A DNA stretch of 64,000 nucleotides, taken from NCBI RefSeq assembly GCF_017315945.1, contig NZ_JAFLWI010000002.1:186001-250000 (forward strand). The letters run 5' to 3'. Below, one piece after another: positions 56,180-64,000 of this stretch (its first letter is position 1; each line of letters begins with the position of its first letter). This stretch comes from Candidatus Enterococcus courvalinii. Its GTDB lineage: Bacteria; Bacillota; Bacilli; Lactobacillales; Enterococcaceae. Made by a program: the position numbers and the translations under genes. Under the pieces are notes generated by a model. It did no database searches. It saw nothing but the letters and a program-made list of their open reading frames with translations, and was not told the origin of the DNA.

Positions 56180-58113
56180 AGAAAAAAGTTCAAGTAATTA
56201 CATTAATTAGTGCGTTGATTTTATCGGGTATCTCTTTTTCTCCAGCAGATGCAGTAACCAATGAAGATACCACAAGTAGTTCCAGTAAGCTAGTTGAAAC
56301 AACAACTGATACACAACAGACAAGTGAAACAAGTACCGATATAACAACTGATACACAGACCGATGAAACAAGCACTAACACTTCAACTACTAGTGATTCA
56401 ACGAAAAATGAGTCCACTGAGGCTACCGAATCAACTGAGTCAACTGAGTCAACTAACACTACAACGGACACATCTGCTGATTCCAATCAACCTAAAGCTG
56501 ACGATTCTGATGAACAAGCAATTCTTGATGCAATTGGCAAAGGGGATAATTTTAACTCACGCTTATATTTGAATTATTTTGGCGGGAAATTAGATACATT
56601 GTTTGCTACGACTAGTGGCAGTGGATTCGATATTGGTTTTTTGATGTTATACAGTGGGCAACTTGGCTTAGCGAAAACACAATTTGAAGTTGATTCATTA
56701 GTAATCAAGCAATTGATGTCCACCTATTTGCTTTATGATATTGCTTTTGCAAAGGACAGTCACTTTATGTCTTTATTAGCAAATAATGATGGTACGTCAC
56801 CTTCAGAATACACAGGTTTTTATCCGAATACACTACCATTAGAAGGAACTGCACTGAATAATCAGACAGGGAAACCAATGAACCTAAAGGCCTATTATGT
56901 CAATCAGAATTCTGACAAAACAGTAATTATCCATGGTGGCTTTCGCGGAAATTGGGATAATGGTGTTGTGACACCAGAATACGATAATTTTTATCAAGCA
57001 GGGTATAATTTATTGTTTGTTGATTCACGTACTACTGGTGGAAGTGACGGAGATTTCGTTACGTATGGACAATACGAGTCAGATGATGTTTTGTACTGGA
57101 TCAATCGTGAAGTTCAAACAAAACCGAATCAAGGCATATTATTGTATGGTGGATCAATGGGAGCAGCAACAATGATGTCTGTTTTGGCGAAACCCGCACC
57201 AAAAAATGTAAAAGGAATCATTGAAAACTGTGGCTTCCAATCCATTGATGAGCAGCTGCGTTATACTTATACTAACTTAGTGGCCCCTGCGTTAGAGAAT
57301 ATACCCGGTGTTGATTTAGATATTGTCGCAGACCAAGCACACGAAGATCTTTATATGCAGCTGCTAAAAGAAAATTACTTTGATCAGGAACTGCATTTAA
57401 ATACGACTGAAAATCTTCCAATCTTAGGAATGAGCCAAACAGATATTCCTAAGTTATTGATTCATGGAACGGAAGATAACGTCGTACCCGTTTCAAATGC
57501 ACAAAGTCTTTACGACGTGTCAAAAGGATACAAAGATTTAGTTTTGGTCGATGGAGCAGGACATGGTGAAGCACAAAAAGTAGACCCAGCAACCTATAAT
57601 CAACATGTTAGTGATTTTTTAGCTGTAGTCTTTAATGATCAAGTAAAAGTACGTTATGTAGATGAACAAAACGAAAGTCTTTTATCAGACAAAGAGCTCA
57701 TACTTTCTGGTTTTTATGGAGAGTCGTATCAAACAGAAGCAAAAACATTTGATCACTATGAATTAGTTTCTGTTGAAGGTCTCGAGCAAGGAACATTTGA
57801 TGAAACTATTCCTGTTGTGACCTATAAATATAAAAAAGTGTCCTCATCGACAAGTGACTCTTCCACAAACACCGATACTTCAGAAACAATGACAGATTCT
57901 TCTTCTTCACAGCCAATAGCTACATCAGATCCAAAAGATCCAAAAGATGCAAGATCTGAAGCGAAGAAAGATTCGTCAGCATCCTCAACAGAAGCTAGAC
58001 CAAAAAGTTATCCAAAAACTGGCGAAAAGAAATCAATAGTACCGCCAATTTTTGGAGGTCTGGTAGTCGTAATAGTTGGAGCCATCAATTTTTGGCGGAA
58101 AAGGAGATCATAG
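56176..58113 (+). CDS. Cell-wall-anchored alpha/beta hydrolase with MucBP domain and YPKTG anchor
   Basis: 645 residues. A signal peptide (cleavage near residue 26, PADA), then a Ser/Thr/Glu-rich stalk (about 30-110), an alpha/beta hydrolase (Ser nucleophile in LYGGSMGAATMM near 336, Asp in HGTEDNVVP near 435, His in GAGHGEAQ), a MucBP domain (VKVRYVDEQNESLLSDKELI, about 490-555) and a Ser-rich linker. The C-terminus is a sortase signal: YPKTGE, hydrophobic segment, RKRRS. YPKTG replaces the usual LPxTG. It probably removes ester groups from substrates at the cell surface. It overlaps the previous gene (ATGA). Confidence 0.83.
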   Translation: MKKKVQVITLISALILSGISFSPADAVTNEDTTSSSSKLVETTTDTQQTSETSTDITTDTQTDETSTNTSTTSDSTKNESTEATESTESTESTNTTTDTSADSNQPKADDSDEQAILDAIGKGDNFNSRLYLNYFGGKLDTLFATTSGSGFDIGFLMLYSGQLGLAKTQFEVDSLVIKQLMSTYLLYDIAFAKDSHFMSLLANNDGTSPSEYTGFYPNTLPLEGTALNNQTGKPMNLKAYYVNQNSDKTVIIHGGFRGNWDNGVVTPEYDNFYQAGYNLLFVDSRTTGGSDGDFVTYGQYESDDVLYWINREVQTKPNQGILLYGGSMGAATMMSVLAKPAPKNVKGIIENCGFQSIDEQLRYTYTNLVAPALENIPGVDLDIVADQAHEDLYMQLLKENYFDQELHLNTTENLPILGMSQTDIPKLLIHGTEDNVVPVSNAQSLYDVSKGYKDLVLVDGAGHGEAQKVDPATYNQHVSDFLAVVFNDQVKVRYVDEQNESLLSDKELILSGFYGESYQTEAKTFDHYELVSVEGLEQGTFDETIPVVTYKYKKVSSSTSDSSTNTDTSETMTDSSSSQPIATSDPKDPKDARSEAKKDSSASSTEARPKSYPKTGEKKSIVPPIFGGLVVVIVGAINFWRKRRS

Positions 58114-59115
58114 ATGAAATGGTTGAGACGAATTTTATTCAGCATTTTAATACTTGTAGGGATAGTTTTTCTCGGAAGTTGGCTAACAGTTCAATTAACA
58201 CCTAATCCAGTTAGCCATTTCGTTCGTAAGCAATTTGATACCAGTCAGCAAGCACAAGTTTATCCACGACCAGATTTTTATACGCATGATGCACAAGAAG
58301 TATCCATTGAGAAGGATGTGAGCTATCAATCAACGGGAAAAAATAATCTCATGGATATCTATATCCCTAAAAATCAACCTAAAAAATTGCCTATTTTATT
58401 TTGGGTTCATGGTGGTGCCTATGTTGGTGGAGACAAAAAGGATTGTGAAGATTACTTAACAATGCTAAGTGCAGAAACAAAAACGGTCATAGTCAATCTG
58501 AACTATGGACTTGCTCCAGAAGCAAAATACCCGACACCTGTCAGACAATTAAACGAAGCGATAGCAACAATCAAAGAACGTACGATTGCTAACATCGACT
58601 GGGAACAGGTTTTATTGGGTGGTGACTCAGCGGGCGCACAAATTGCTAGTGAATATTTAATTCGTTTATCTAATTCGAATTTGAAAGAAATTAATCAATT
58701 AACGCCTGCATTAAAAAGTACGCAAGTGAAGAAATTCATTTCGCTTTCTGGCTTACTTGCGCCAGATAAATTTGCAGAAATCGATGACCCCATCTCAAGT
58801 TTCTTATTTAAGCAAAGTGGTTGGGCATACTTTGACCAAAAAGATTTTGCGAGTGACACAGATATCAAAGATTTAGCATTAGCAAATCATGCCAATGATT
58901 TATCACAGGCGTTTTTCTTTACAGATGGAAATGAGAATACATTTACGAAACAAATGGAAACTACTGTAAAATCGTTAGAAAAAGCAGAATTATCTGTCAC
59001 AGAAATTTCGTATAAAAAGCCAACTCTGGGACATGAATATCAATTTGATTTTAGTAAACCAGAAGCAGAAAAAACATTTGATGCACTGGTTCGTTTTGTA
59101 AATGATCAAAGTTAG
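58114..59115 (+). CDS. Membrane-tethered esterase/lipase (HSL family)
   Basis: 333 residues. An N-terminal membrane helix (ILFSILILVGIVFLGSWL, residues 8-25) tethers an outward-facing alpha/beta hydrolase of the hormone-sensitive-lipase family: HGGAYVGG oxyanion motif near residue 108, GDSAGAQIA nucleophile motif near 170, and His in TLGHEYQFD near 307. It follows the anchored hydrolase with no gap (TAGATG), the last gene of the operon. A second extracytoplasmic esterase suggests a heavily acylated substrate. Confidence 0.8.
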   Translation: MKWLRRILFSILILVGIVFLGSWLTVQLTPNPVSHFVRKQFDTSQQAQVYPRPDFYTHDAQEVSIEKDVSYQSTGKNNLMDIYIPKNQPKKLPILFWVHGGAYVGGDKKDCEDYLTMLSAETKTVIVNLNYGLAPEAKYPTPVRQLNEAIATIKERTIANIDWEQVLLGGDSAGAQIASEYLIRLSNSNLKEINQLTPALKSTQVKKFISLSGLLAPDKFAEIDDPISSFLFKQSGWAYFDQKDFASDTDIKDLALANHANDLSQAFFFTDGNENTFTKQMETTVKSLEKAELSVTEISYKKPTLGHEYQFDFSKPEAEKTFDALVRFVNDQS

Positions 59116-59120
59116 TGGAG

Positions 59121-59154
59121 AAAGACTGGAACATATTTTTGTTTCAGTCTTTTT
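59121..59154 (+). terminator. Terminator of the glycoside operon
   Basis: AAAGACTGGAAC and GTTTCAGTCTTT arms (one mismatch) followed by TT. It is the first clear terminator after 47.6 kb, so the eight genes probably form one transcript. Confidence 0.8.
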
Positions 59155-59349
59155 GTTAACTATCATGAAATATTGAAACTTCCTGTTGACTGGATGCATG
59201 GCATGTTTTTGCTGCTGTTGAAACCATCAAAATGGTCTGTTATGATTAAGTCAATAATTAAAGGAGGTTTTTGTTTGACAGACTTATGTTTACTTTCGGT
59301 AGTCGCATAGTTATTAAAAAACTTAACTATAGAGAGGTTATTACAAAGG

Positions 59350-59880
59350 ATGCAAATTAGAACAATAAACAAAAAGGATTTTTTAAAAGTCGATAAAATG
59401 ATTCGTGAAGCTTTCGAACATACAGAACGTGGATATGGTAATGAAGCTGAATTAGTTAATAAGATACGTGCTAGTGACACATACAATCCTGCTTTAGAAA
59501 TGGTTGCTGTTGATGACGAGAATTCTATAGTAGGTCACGGATTATTAAGTGAAGTGGAAATTGTCGACTCTGTCAGAGTTTCATATGTGGGATTAGTTTT
59601 GGCTCCACTTGCTGTGGAAGTTGGTCATCAAGGTGAAGGAATAGGAAGTAAAATCTTGATAGAATTAGAAAAGATAGCAAAAGAACTTCATTATCGATTT
59701 ATCAGCATCCTTGGTCATCCGGAATACTATCCAAGACTTGGCTATGTCCCAGCAAGTAAGTACAGTGTTGAGGCGCCTTTTGCTGTCCCTGATGAAATGT
59801 TTATGATAAAACCATTATATGAGGATGCATTAGATTCAATTAGTGGCACAATAAAATATTCTGATGCTTTTAATGAATAA
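59350..59880 (+). CDS. GNAT-family N-acetyltransferase
   Basis: 176 residues with the GNAT acetyl-CoA site VGHQGEGIGSKILIELEK (about 95-113), resembling the R/Q-x-x-G-x-G/A motif. HPEYYPRLGYVPAS near 135 matches the YhbS-like branch, which often acetylates small molecules or has unknown targets. It starts at ATG 59350 shortly after aaagg, with gagagg a little further up. Confidence 0.8.
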   Translation: MQIRTINKKDFLKVDKMIREAFEHTERGYGNEAELVNKIRASDTYNPALEMVAVDDENSIVGHGLLSEVEIVDSVRVSYVGLVLAPLAVEVGHQGEGIGSKILIELEKIAKELHYRFISILGHPEYYPRLGYVPASKYSVEAPFAVPDEMFMIKPLYEDALDSISGTIKYSDAFNE

Positions 59881-59911
59881 AAAAGGGAGCTGATACCAGC
59901 TTCTTTTTTTA
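59881..59911 (+). terminator. Terminator after the GNAT gene
   Basis: GGAGCTG and CAGCTTC arms (one G:T pair) with a short loop and seven T. Confidence 0.7.
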
Positions 59912-60081
59912 TTGTTATTTTCGTTTTCAAAATGAATAGAGTAAAAATATATAGTAGAAAAGTGCATGAGGCTCAAGTATCTATAAACCATTTACTTTCC
60001 CTTCATGACTATTTGCTATTCAAAGTCGAAAATTACGAAGGACACATACGAGAATCTGAACAAAAATTACAATAAATAGCT

Positions 60082-60118
60082 AAAAAAAACTTTACCATGC
60101 TAAAGGGCATAGTAAAGT
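60082..60118 (-). terminator. Terminator of the PH-domain gene
   Basis: ACTTTACCATGC and GCATAGTAAAGT arms (one mismatch). The A run at the left gives a U tract on the minus-strand transcript. Confidence 0.75.
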
Positions 60119-60137
60119 GGGGGCGAATAACAGAAAT

Positions 60138-60575
60138 TTAGTTGTTGATTCGCGTTCGATTTGTCATACTGACATTTCCTAGATAGCGGTATAAAGGTAA
60201 GATATCTGTCTTCTTGGGAAACTCGAATTTATGTAATGCGTGTACTTCATTGTTTGAACGTTGGTTAATATTTTTAAGGTAAGTGATTGTGATCTCGCTG
60301 TCGTCTAATCCGGTTCCAGCAGTTTCCATATCAACTTCAACGATTGAATCAAGATGAATCGAGTGGAAGGCGGTTTTCTTACCAGTTGCTCCTTGTTTGT
60401 CTACGAAAATTACTCGATGATTTGTAAAAATCAACGCGTCTCTGACCAATTGATAACCCATTGTGATTTCTTCATTGTCGAAAAGATATGCTCCATATTC
60501 TTGAGTCAATTGTTCTGGTGTTTTTTCTGAGTAATTTCCTAAAGCTCCTTGTACAAGATTATTAAATAATGCCAT
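60138..60575 (-). CDS. Bacterial PH-domain protein
   Basis: 145 residues with a bacterial pleckstrin-homology-like fold (bPH/DUF1696): EYGAYLFDNEEITMGYQLVRDALIFTNHRVIFVDKQG is the family signature. It is cytoplasmic, with no membrane segment. The function of these ring-forming PH proteins is unsettled. It starts after taggagg and is transcribed alone. Confidence 0.78.
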   Translation of the reverse strand: MALFNNLVQGALGNYSEKTPEQLTQEYGAYLFDNEEITMGYQLVRDALIFTNHRVIFVDKQGATGKKTAFHSIHLDSIVEVDMETAGTGLDDSEITITYLKNINQRSNNEVHALHKFEFPKKTDILPLYRYLGNVSMTNRTRINN

Positions 60576-60786
60576 AATATTACCTCCTAAGTTGTTGTTT
60601 TTTATGTCTCAACACCTAAGCATAATCAACTATTTAGCTAATCATACTTTATTTTATCGTACCATATCGTGCATAATTATAGTATATATTTTTAAGTTAT
60701 AAATCCGTTGTTTATTACTAAAAACTGAACCAAATATCTAAGTGGTGCTATAATAAACTTACGATAATTGAAATGAGGTCTATAAA

Positions 60787-61161
60787 ATGATGAATGAAAC
60801 ATTTTTAGAAGTAATGAAGCATGAGGGAGCAGTGACAATAATTTCTTCGAGTGAAGAAACTCCGGGATTTCATGCAGTAAACACTTGGAACAGCTACGTT
60901 CAAATCAGTGATGATAAATTATATATCCCTGCGGCTGGGATGCACAGTGTCCAACAGGATATCGAAAAAAATAATCAAGTGATGCTAACGGTTGGAAGCA
61001 AAGAAGTCATCGGTACAGTAGGGCTTGGTGCAGGATTCCACTTACACGGAACTGCTGATTTTATCAAAGAAGGGCCAATTTTTGATGAAATGAAGGAAAA
61101 GTTTCCTTTTTTAAGCCGTGTGTTGCAAATAACTGTTACTGATGTTGAGCAAAAAATCTAA
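60787..61161 (+). CDS. Pyridoxamine 5'-phosphate oxidase-like FMN-binding protein
   Basis: 124 residues, a small split-barrel flavin-binding domain: EGAVTIISSSEETPGFHAVNTWNSYVQI at the N-terminus and NNQVMLTVGSKEVIG in the middle match the PNPOx-like superfamily. It is too short to be pyridoxamine oxidase; such proteins bind FMN, F420 or haem. The first ATG is followed by a second one codon later; either may be used, after gaggtc. The terminator shared with CRISPR array 2 follows. Confidence 0.75.
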   Translation: MMNETFLEVMKHEGAVTIISSSEETPGFHAVNTWNSYVQISDDKLYIPAAGMHSVQQDIEKNNQVMLTVGSKEVIGTVGLGAGFHLHGTADFIKEGPIFDEMKEKFPFLSRVLQITVTDVEQKI

Positions 61162-61162
61162 C

Positions 61163-61201
61163 AAAAAAAGGACCAGCTCTCAACAAGCGGTCCTTTTTTT
61201 G
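61163..61201. terminator. Terminator at the trailer end of CRISPR array 2
   Basis: AAAAAAAGGACC and GGTCCTTTTTTT arms with A and T runs on opposite sides. It can end both the flavin-protein transcript and the leftward array transcript. Confidence 0.88.
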
Positions 61202-61206
61202 TTATG

Positions 61207-61770
61207 TTTAACCAAACATTCAAAACAGCATAGCTCTAAAACAAAACAGGGGCTTCACTTGCTACGCTCGGAGTTTTGGAAGCATTCAAAACAGCATAGC
61301 TCTAAAACTAATGCCCCCCAGAATGTAACTGGGGTTCTGTTTTGGAAGCATTCAAAACAGCATAGCTCTAAAACAAAGTATATCAAAAAGGTTTGTAAGT
61401 AGTTGTTTTGGAAGCATTCAAAACAGCATAGCTCTAAAACTCTAACTGACCGTTACAGTCCGTAGCAATGGTTTTGGAAGCATTCAAAACAGCATAGCTC
61501 TAAAACCCATCGAGAAGCTGGGTGATTGTTTTGCACGTTTTGGAAGCATTCAAAACAGCATAGCTCTAAAACAGTTGCAACTTGTTGAACATGATAATTA
61601 TGGTTTTGGAAGCATTCAAAACAGCATAGCTCTAAAACAGGAAAACTGTTGCTGTGTTTGGTTTCCCTGTTTTGGAAGCATTCAAAACAGCATAGCTCTA
61701 AAACAATACTGCCGATAAAGCAGTTATTGCACCAGTTTTGGAAGCATTCAAAACAGCATAGCTCTAAAAC
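61207..61770 (-). CRISPR. Type II-A CRISPR array 2: 9 repeats, 8 spacers
   Basis: The same 36-nt repeat as array 1, in the opposite orientation (read on this strand as GTTTTGGAAGCATTC...CTCTAAAAC). All eight spacers are 30 nt (61243-61272 to 61705-61734). The leftmost repeat (61207-61242) is degenerate, marking the trailer end; the leader is on the right. By eye no spacer is shared with array 1. The single frame across it is a repeat artefact. No cas gene is adjacent. Confidence 0.98.
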
Positions 61771-61884
61771 CTCGGATTAAAATTTTTGAGGTTCCGTAAT
61801 CGCACTACTCGCCCATAGCAAGGCTCCAGTTTGAATGCATCTTTATACTTATTTGGTATAATTTGTTGGCTATTTGAATGTCAA
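61771..61884 (-). promoter_or_regulatory. Leader and promoter of CRISPR array 2
   Basis: The 71 bp next to the first repeat (61771-61841) match the leader of array 1 with six differences. Upstream on the minus strand are TTGACA (complement of 61879-61884), 18 nt, TATACC (complement of 61855-61860), a good promoter that would start the precursor crRNA about 75 bp before the first repeat. Confidence 0.82.
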
Positions 61885-61979
61885 CGAACAGTTTTCTTTA
61901 GTATAGCATAAGCTGACTTTCTGTCATAACCAGTTTTTTTTAGTTGCTAAATGAGTCGAAGCTACAGATACATAATTTT

Positions 61980-63404
61980 TTAAGGAACCAGCAAATCAAG
62001 ATCGTAATCAAATCCATTTTCGTCACTTAGTTTTTTATAAAATTCACCACTTTTTTTGATTGTTCTTTTTTGGGTAGGTAAATCTAAGGAAACTAATCCG
62101 TAACGATTTTTGTAGGAATTGATCCATGACCAACAGTCAATGAACGTCCATAGATGATACCCCTTGATGTTGCAGCCGTCATTAATTGCTTTCCAAAGAT
62201 AAGCTAAGTGATCTTGAATAAATTCAATGCGGTACTCATCAATTACTTGCCCAGTTTCATCCATAAATCGTTCCTCATTGGCAACCCCCATGCCGTTTTC
62301 GGAGATGAATGCCTCAATGTTTCCATAGTTGTTCTTGATATCCATACATAAATCATAGATTCCTTTTTCATAAATTTCCCAACCACGATATTCATTCATA
62401 CGACGTCCGGGCATTACATGATTCTCAAAGAACCATTCAGGTAAGAAAGGGCCTTCTGGATTGATTGCTGTTAGGCGAGCTTTTACTCTGCGAGGTTCAT
62501 AGTAGTTCAACCCTAAAATTTGGGCAGTATTCTCTTGAATCGTCGCTAGATCTTCTTGAGTAAAGTCGAGTGGCAACTGGTCATATTTGCTTAAAAGTTC
62601 TACTAATTTTGGTGGAAAGTTTCCTTTTACCATTGGATCTAAGAAACTTCGTGTGTAAAATAAGTCTGCAATCTCTGCGGCTTTGACATCAGCAAGATTC
62701 TGACTTCGTGGGAAGGTTGGGCTAAGATTTAAAATGACACCAATCTTGCTTGATAACTTGTATGTTTTAAAAACTTCGATTGCTTTTGCATGTGCTAAGA
62801 TTGTAAAGAATGCAGCTTGACTTCCACGTTTAAAGTCAACCAAATTGGGGTAATGAAAGTCTTCTAAATAAGAGCCTAGAATGGGCCCAAGTGGTTCGTT
62901 AAACGTAAACCAATGAAAGACTAAATCACCAAATTCTTCAAAACACGTTTTTGCAAAATGAACGTAGGCATCAACGACATCTCGTGATTCCCAACCACCT
63001 TGGTCTTGTAACTTAGCAGGCATATCAAAATGATAAAGATTAGCAAAAACTTTTATTCCGTTTTTATTCATTTCAGTAAATAAATCACGATAGAAAGCAA
63101 TTGCTTGTGGATTAACTTCGCCTACGCCATCTTGTGGAAACATTCTTGCCCAAGAGATAGATACTCGAAAAGAATTGTGTCCGGTTTGTTTCATCAATTG
63201 AACATCTTCTTTGTAACGATGGATATGATCGGTTGTGATTTCTGAACTGATTCTTTGGTAGAAGCGATTGGGTTGTTCTTTGTACCAACGTTCCCAAACT
63301 GTTTCAGCTTTTCCTGTTTCGCCACGACCTTCAGCTTGCTCAGCAGACCATGCAGATCCCCACCAAAAGTTTTCTGGAAATGATAATTTTTTGATTGTAC
63401 TCAT
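61980..63404 (-). CDS. GH1 phospho-beta-glycosidase-type enzyme
   Basis: 474 residues, GH1 barrel: acid/base Glu in FTFNEPLGP near residue 170, nucleophile Glu in FISENGMG near 370. Ser stands where non-phospho enzymes have a sugar-binding Glu (CWSWINSYKNRYGLV), which points to 6-phospho substrates. The Lys expected two places before the Tyr is Asn here, with a Lys shifted by one, so the specificity is less sure than for the GH1 at 52 kb. It starts after aaggaggtc and is divergent from a GntR regulator that probably controls it. Confidence 0.82.
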   Translation of the reverse strand: MSTIKKLSFPENFWWGSAWSAEQAEGRGETGKAETVWERWYKEQPNRFYQRISSEITTDHIHRYKEDVQLMKQTGHNSFRVSISWARMFPQDGVGEVNPQAIAFYRDLFTEMNKNGIKVFANLYHFDMPAKLQDQGGWESRDVVDAYVHFAKTCFEEFGDLVFHWFTFNEPLGPILGSYLEDFHYPNLVDFKRGSQAAFFTILAHAKAIEVFKTYKLSSKIGVILNLSPTFPRSQNLADVKAAEIADLFYTRSFLDPMVKGNFPPKLVELLSKYDQLPLDFTQEDLATIQENTAQILGLNYYEPRRVKARLTAINPEGPFLPEWFFENHVMPGRRMNEYRGWEIYEKGIYDLCMDIKNNYGNIEAFISENGMGVANEERFMDETGQVIDEYRIEFIQDHLAYLWKAINDGCNIKGYHLWTFIDCWSWINSYKNRYGLVSLDLPTQKRTIKKSGEFYKKLSDENGFDYDLDLLVP

Positions 63405-63578
63405 TGATAGACCTCCTTCAAATTCACTTCAATCATAACATCGCTTACAAATAAAATAAATACCTTTTTCTAAAATTATATATCTTTCTTAAGAGAGCTT
63501 GTTTTTTTTAGTTAAAAACAGCCAAAAGTATGGTAAAGTATAGAAGAAACTATTGTTTTAAGTGGAAGGAGGATACGT

Positions 63579-64000
63579 ATGAAACAAATTCCAAAATATA
63601 TGGAAATTTATTTAGATGTTAAACGGAAAATCATGGATGATAGGTATCAGGTTGGCGCCAAATTACCGACTGGTGATCAATTAGCAGAAGAATATGGAAC
63701 AAGCAAATTAACTGTAAAAAAAGGGATTGATTTATTAGTATCTGAGGGTGTTTTGCGAACACGTAGTGGATTTGGTACAGAAGTCCTGCGTAAACCAATT
63801 GATAATTCAAAAGTTTTTGGTCCAAACGAAGGCTTACTAAGCACGGTGGGGGAAGAACATGTGGACTCTGAGATCCATACTTTTTCGATTGAACTTCCTT
63901 CAAAAGAGGTAGCAGAAATGTTGCAAATCAGCGAGAAAGATTACATTTACAATATTATCCGAAGCCGATTCATAGACCACCAACCTTATTCCATTGAACA
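63579..64000 (+). CDS. GntR-family regulator (3' end outside the window)
   Basis: About 140 residues are visible from ATG 63579, behind aaggagga. The N-terminal winged helix (YLDVKRKIMDDRYQVGAKLPTGDQLAEEYGTSKLTVKKGIDLLVSEGVL) is GntR type, and the start of a UTRA ligand domain follows (SFDIEL-like DSEIHTFSIELPS, RSRFIDHQPYSIE). UTRA regulators of this HutC/TreR branch sense sugar phosphates. It faces the GH1 gene, so it probably represses a phospho-beta-glycoside operon. Confidence 0.88.
   Translation, partial: MKQIPKYMEIYLDVKRKIMDDRYQVGAKLPTGDQLAEEYGTSKLTVKKGIDLLVSEGVLRTRSGFGTEVLRKPIDNSKVFGPNEGLLSTVGEEHVDSEIHTFSIELPSKEVAEMLQISEKDYIYNIIRSRFIDHQPYSIE

Noticed and set aside
56190-56486. Minus-strand frame of 98 codons, rich in Ser and Val
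   Set aside because: It is the shadow of the Ser/Thr-rich stalk of the anchored hydrolase.
61142-61402. Open frame with KHSKQHSSKT repeats
   Set aside because: It is CRISPR array 2 read in frame, preceded by a terminator, with no ribosome-binding site.

Overview
The window looks like the chromosome of a low-GC Gram-positive lactic acid bacterium, most probably an Enterococcus. The evidence is the dense PTS and phospho-glycosidase content, an Enterococcus-type NADH peroxidase, an AdcA with a ZinT domain, a MerR-controlled heterodimeric drug exporter of the EfrEF/ChlR layout, and CRISPR repeats of the type II-A (Cas9) family. The species cannot be fixed from the sequence alone.

Layout. 1-5.1 kb: the 3' end of a mannose-6-phosphate isomerase gene, then a sucrose locus (scrR, scrA, scrB) with two ScrR operators. 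5.6-9.6 kb: an ECF sigma factor with its DUF4179-type partner, a truncated PTS EIIC and a DUF697 membrane protein. 10-15.5 kb: a redox and electrophile-response region (nitroreductase, quinone-reductase-like protein, ArsR regulator) followed by three damaged genes: an old-yellow-enzyme relative, an SDR and a VOC protein. 15.7-19.6 kb: a zinc-starvation operon behind a near-consensus Zur box, encoding cysteine-poor S14, L32 and L33, a frameshifted COG0523 GTPase, two small unknown proteins and the zinc-binding lipoprotein AdcA. 19.8-29.2 kb: a UvrA paralogue, a TraX-like protein, CRISPR array 1 and the exporter pair with its MerR regulator on a 19-bp-spaced promoter. 29.4-36.8 kb: an orphan cre/antiterminator leader, a histidine-phosphatase lipoprotein, an NmrA-like/Rrf2 pair, cyclopropane fatty acid synthase, NADH peroxidase and a secreted beta-trefoil-like protein. 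36.9-41.9 kb: a PRD regulator and a UlaABC-like PTS with a transaldolase-family aldolase. 42-46.2 kb: YxeA-like, a membrane-anchored Mrr-like protein and HelD.

46.3-59.1 kb holds the most interesting metabolic unit: an AraC regulator facing an eight-gene operon. It encodes a GH3 glycosidase, a lone CelB-type EIIC, a ROK kinase without the usual zinc motif, a GH1 enzyme, an acetyl-esterase-like protein, a DUF4091/GH123-like protein, a cell-wall-anchored hydrolase with a YPKTG anchor and a membrane-tethered esterase. It reads as a route for surface de-esterification, uptake and intracellular cleavage of a decorated beta-glycoside. The substrate is unknown.

59.3-64 kb: GNAT, PH-domain and flavin-binding proteins, CRISPR array 2 in the opposite orientation to array 1, and a GH1 enzyme facing a GntR regulator that runs off the window. 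The two arrays (17 and 9 repeats) share the repeat and a 71-bp leader block. They lie about 37 kb apart as an inverted pair, and no cas gene or recognisable tracrRNA is present in the window.
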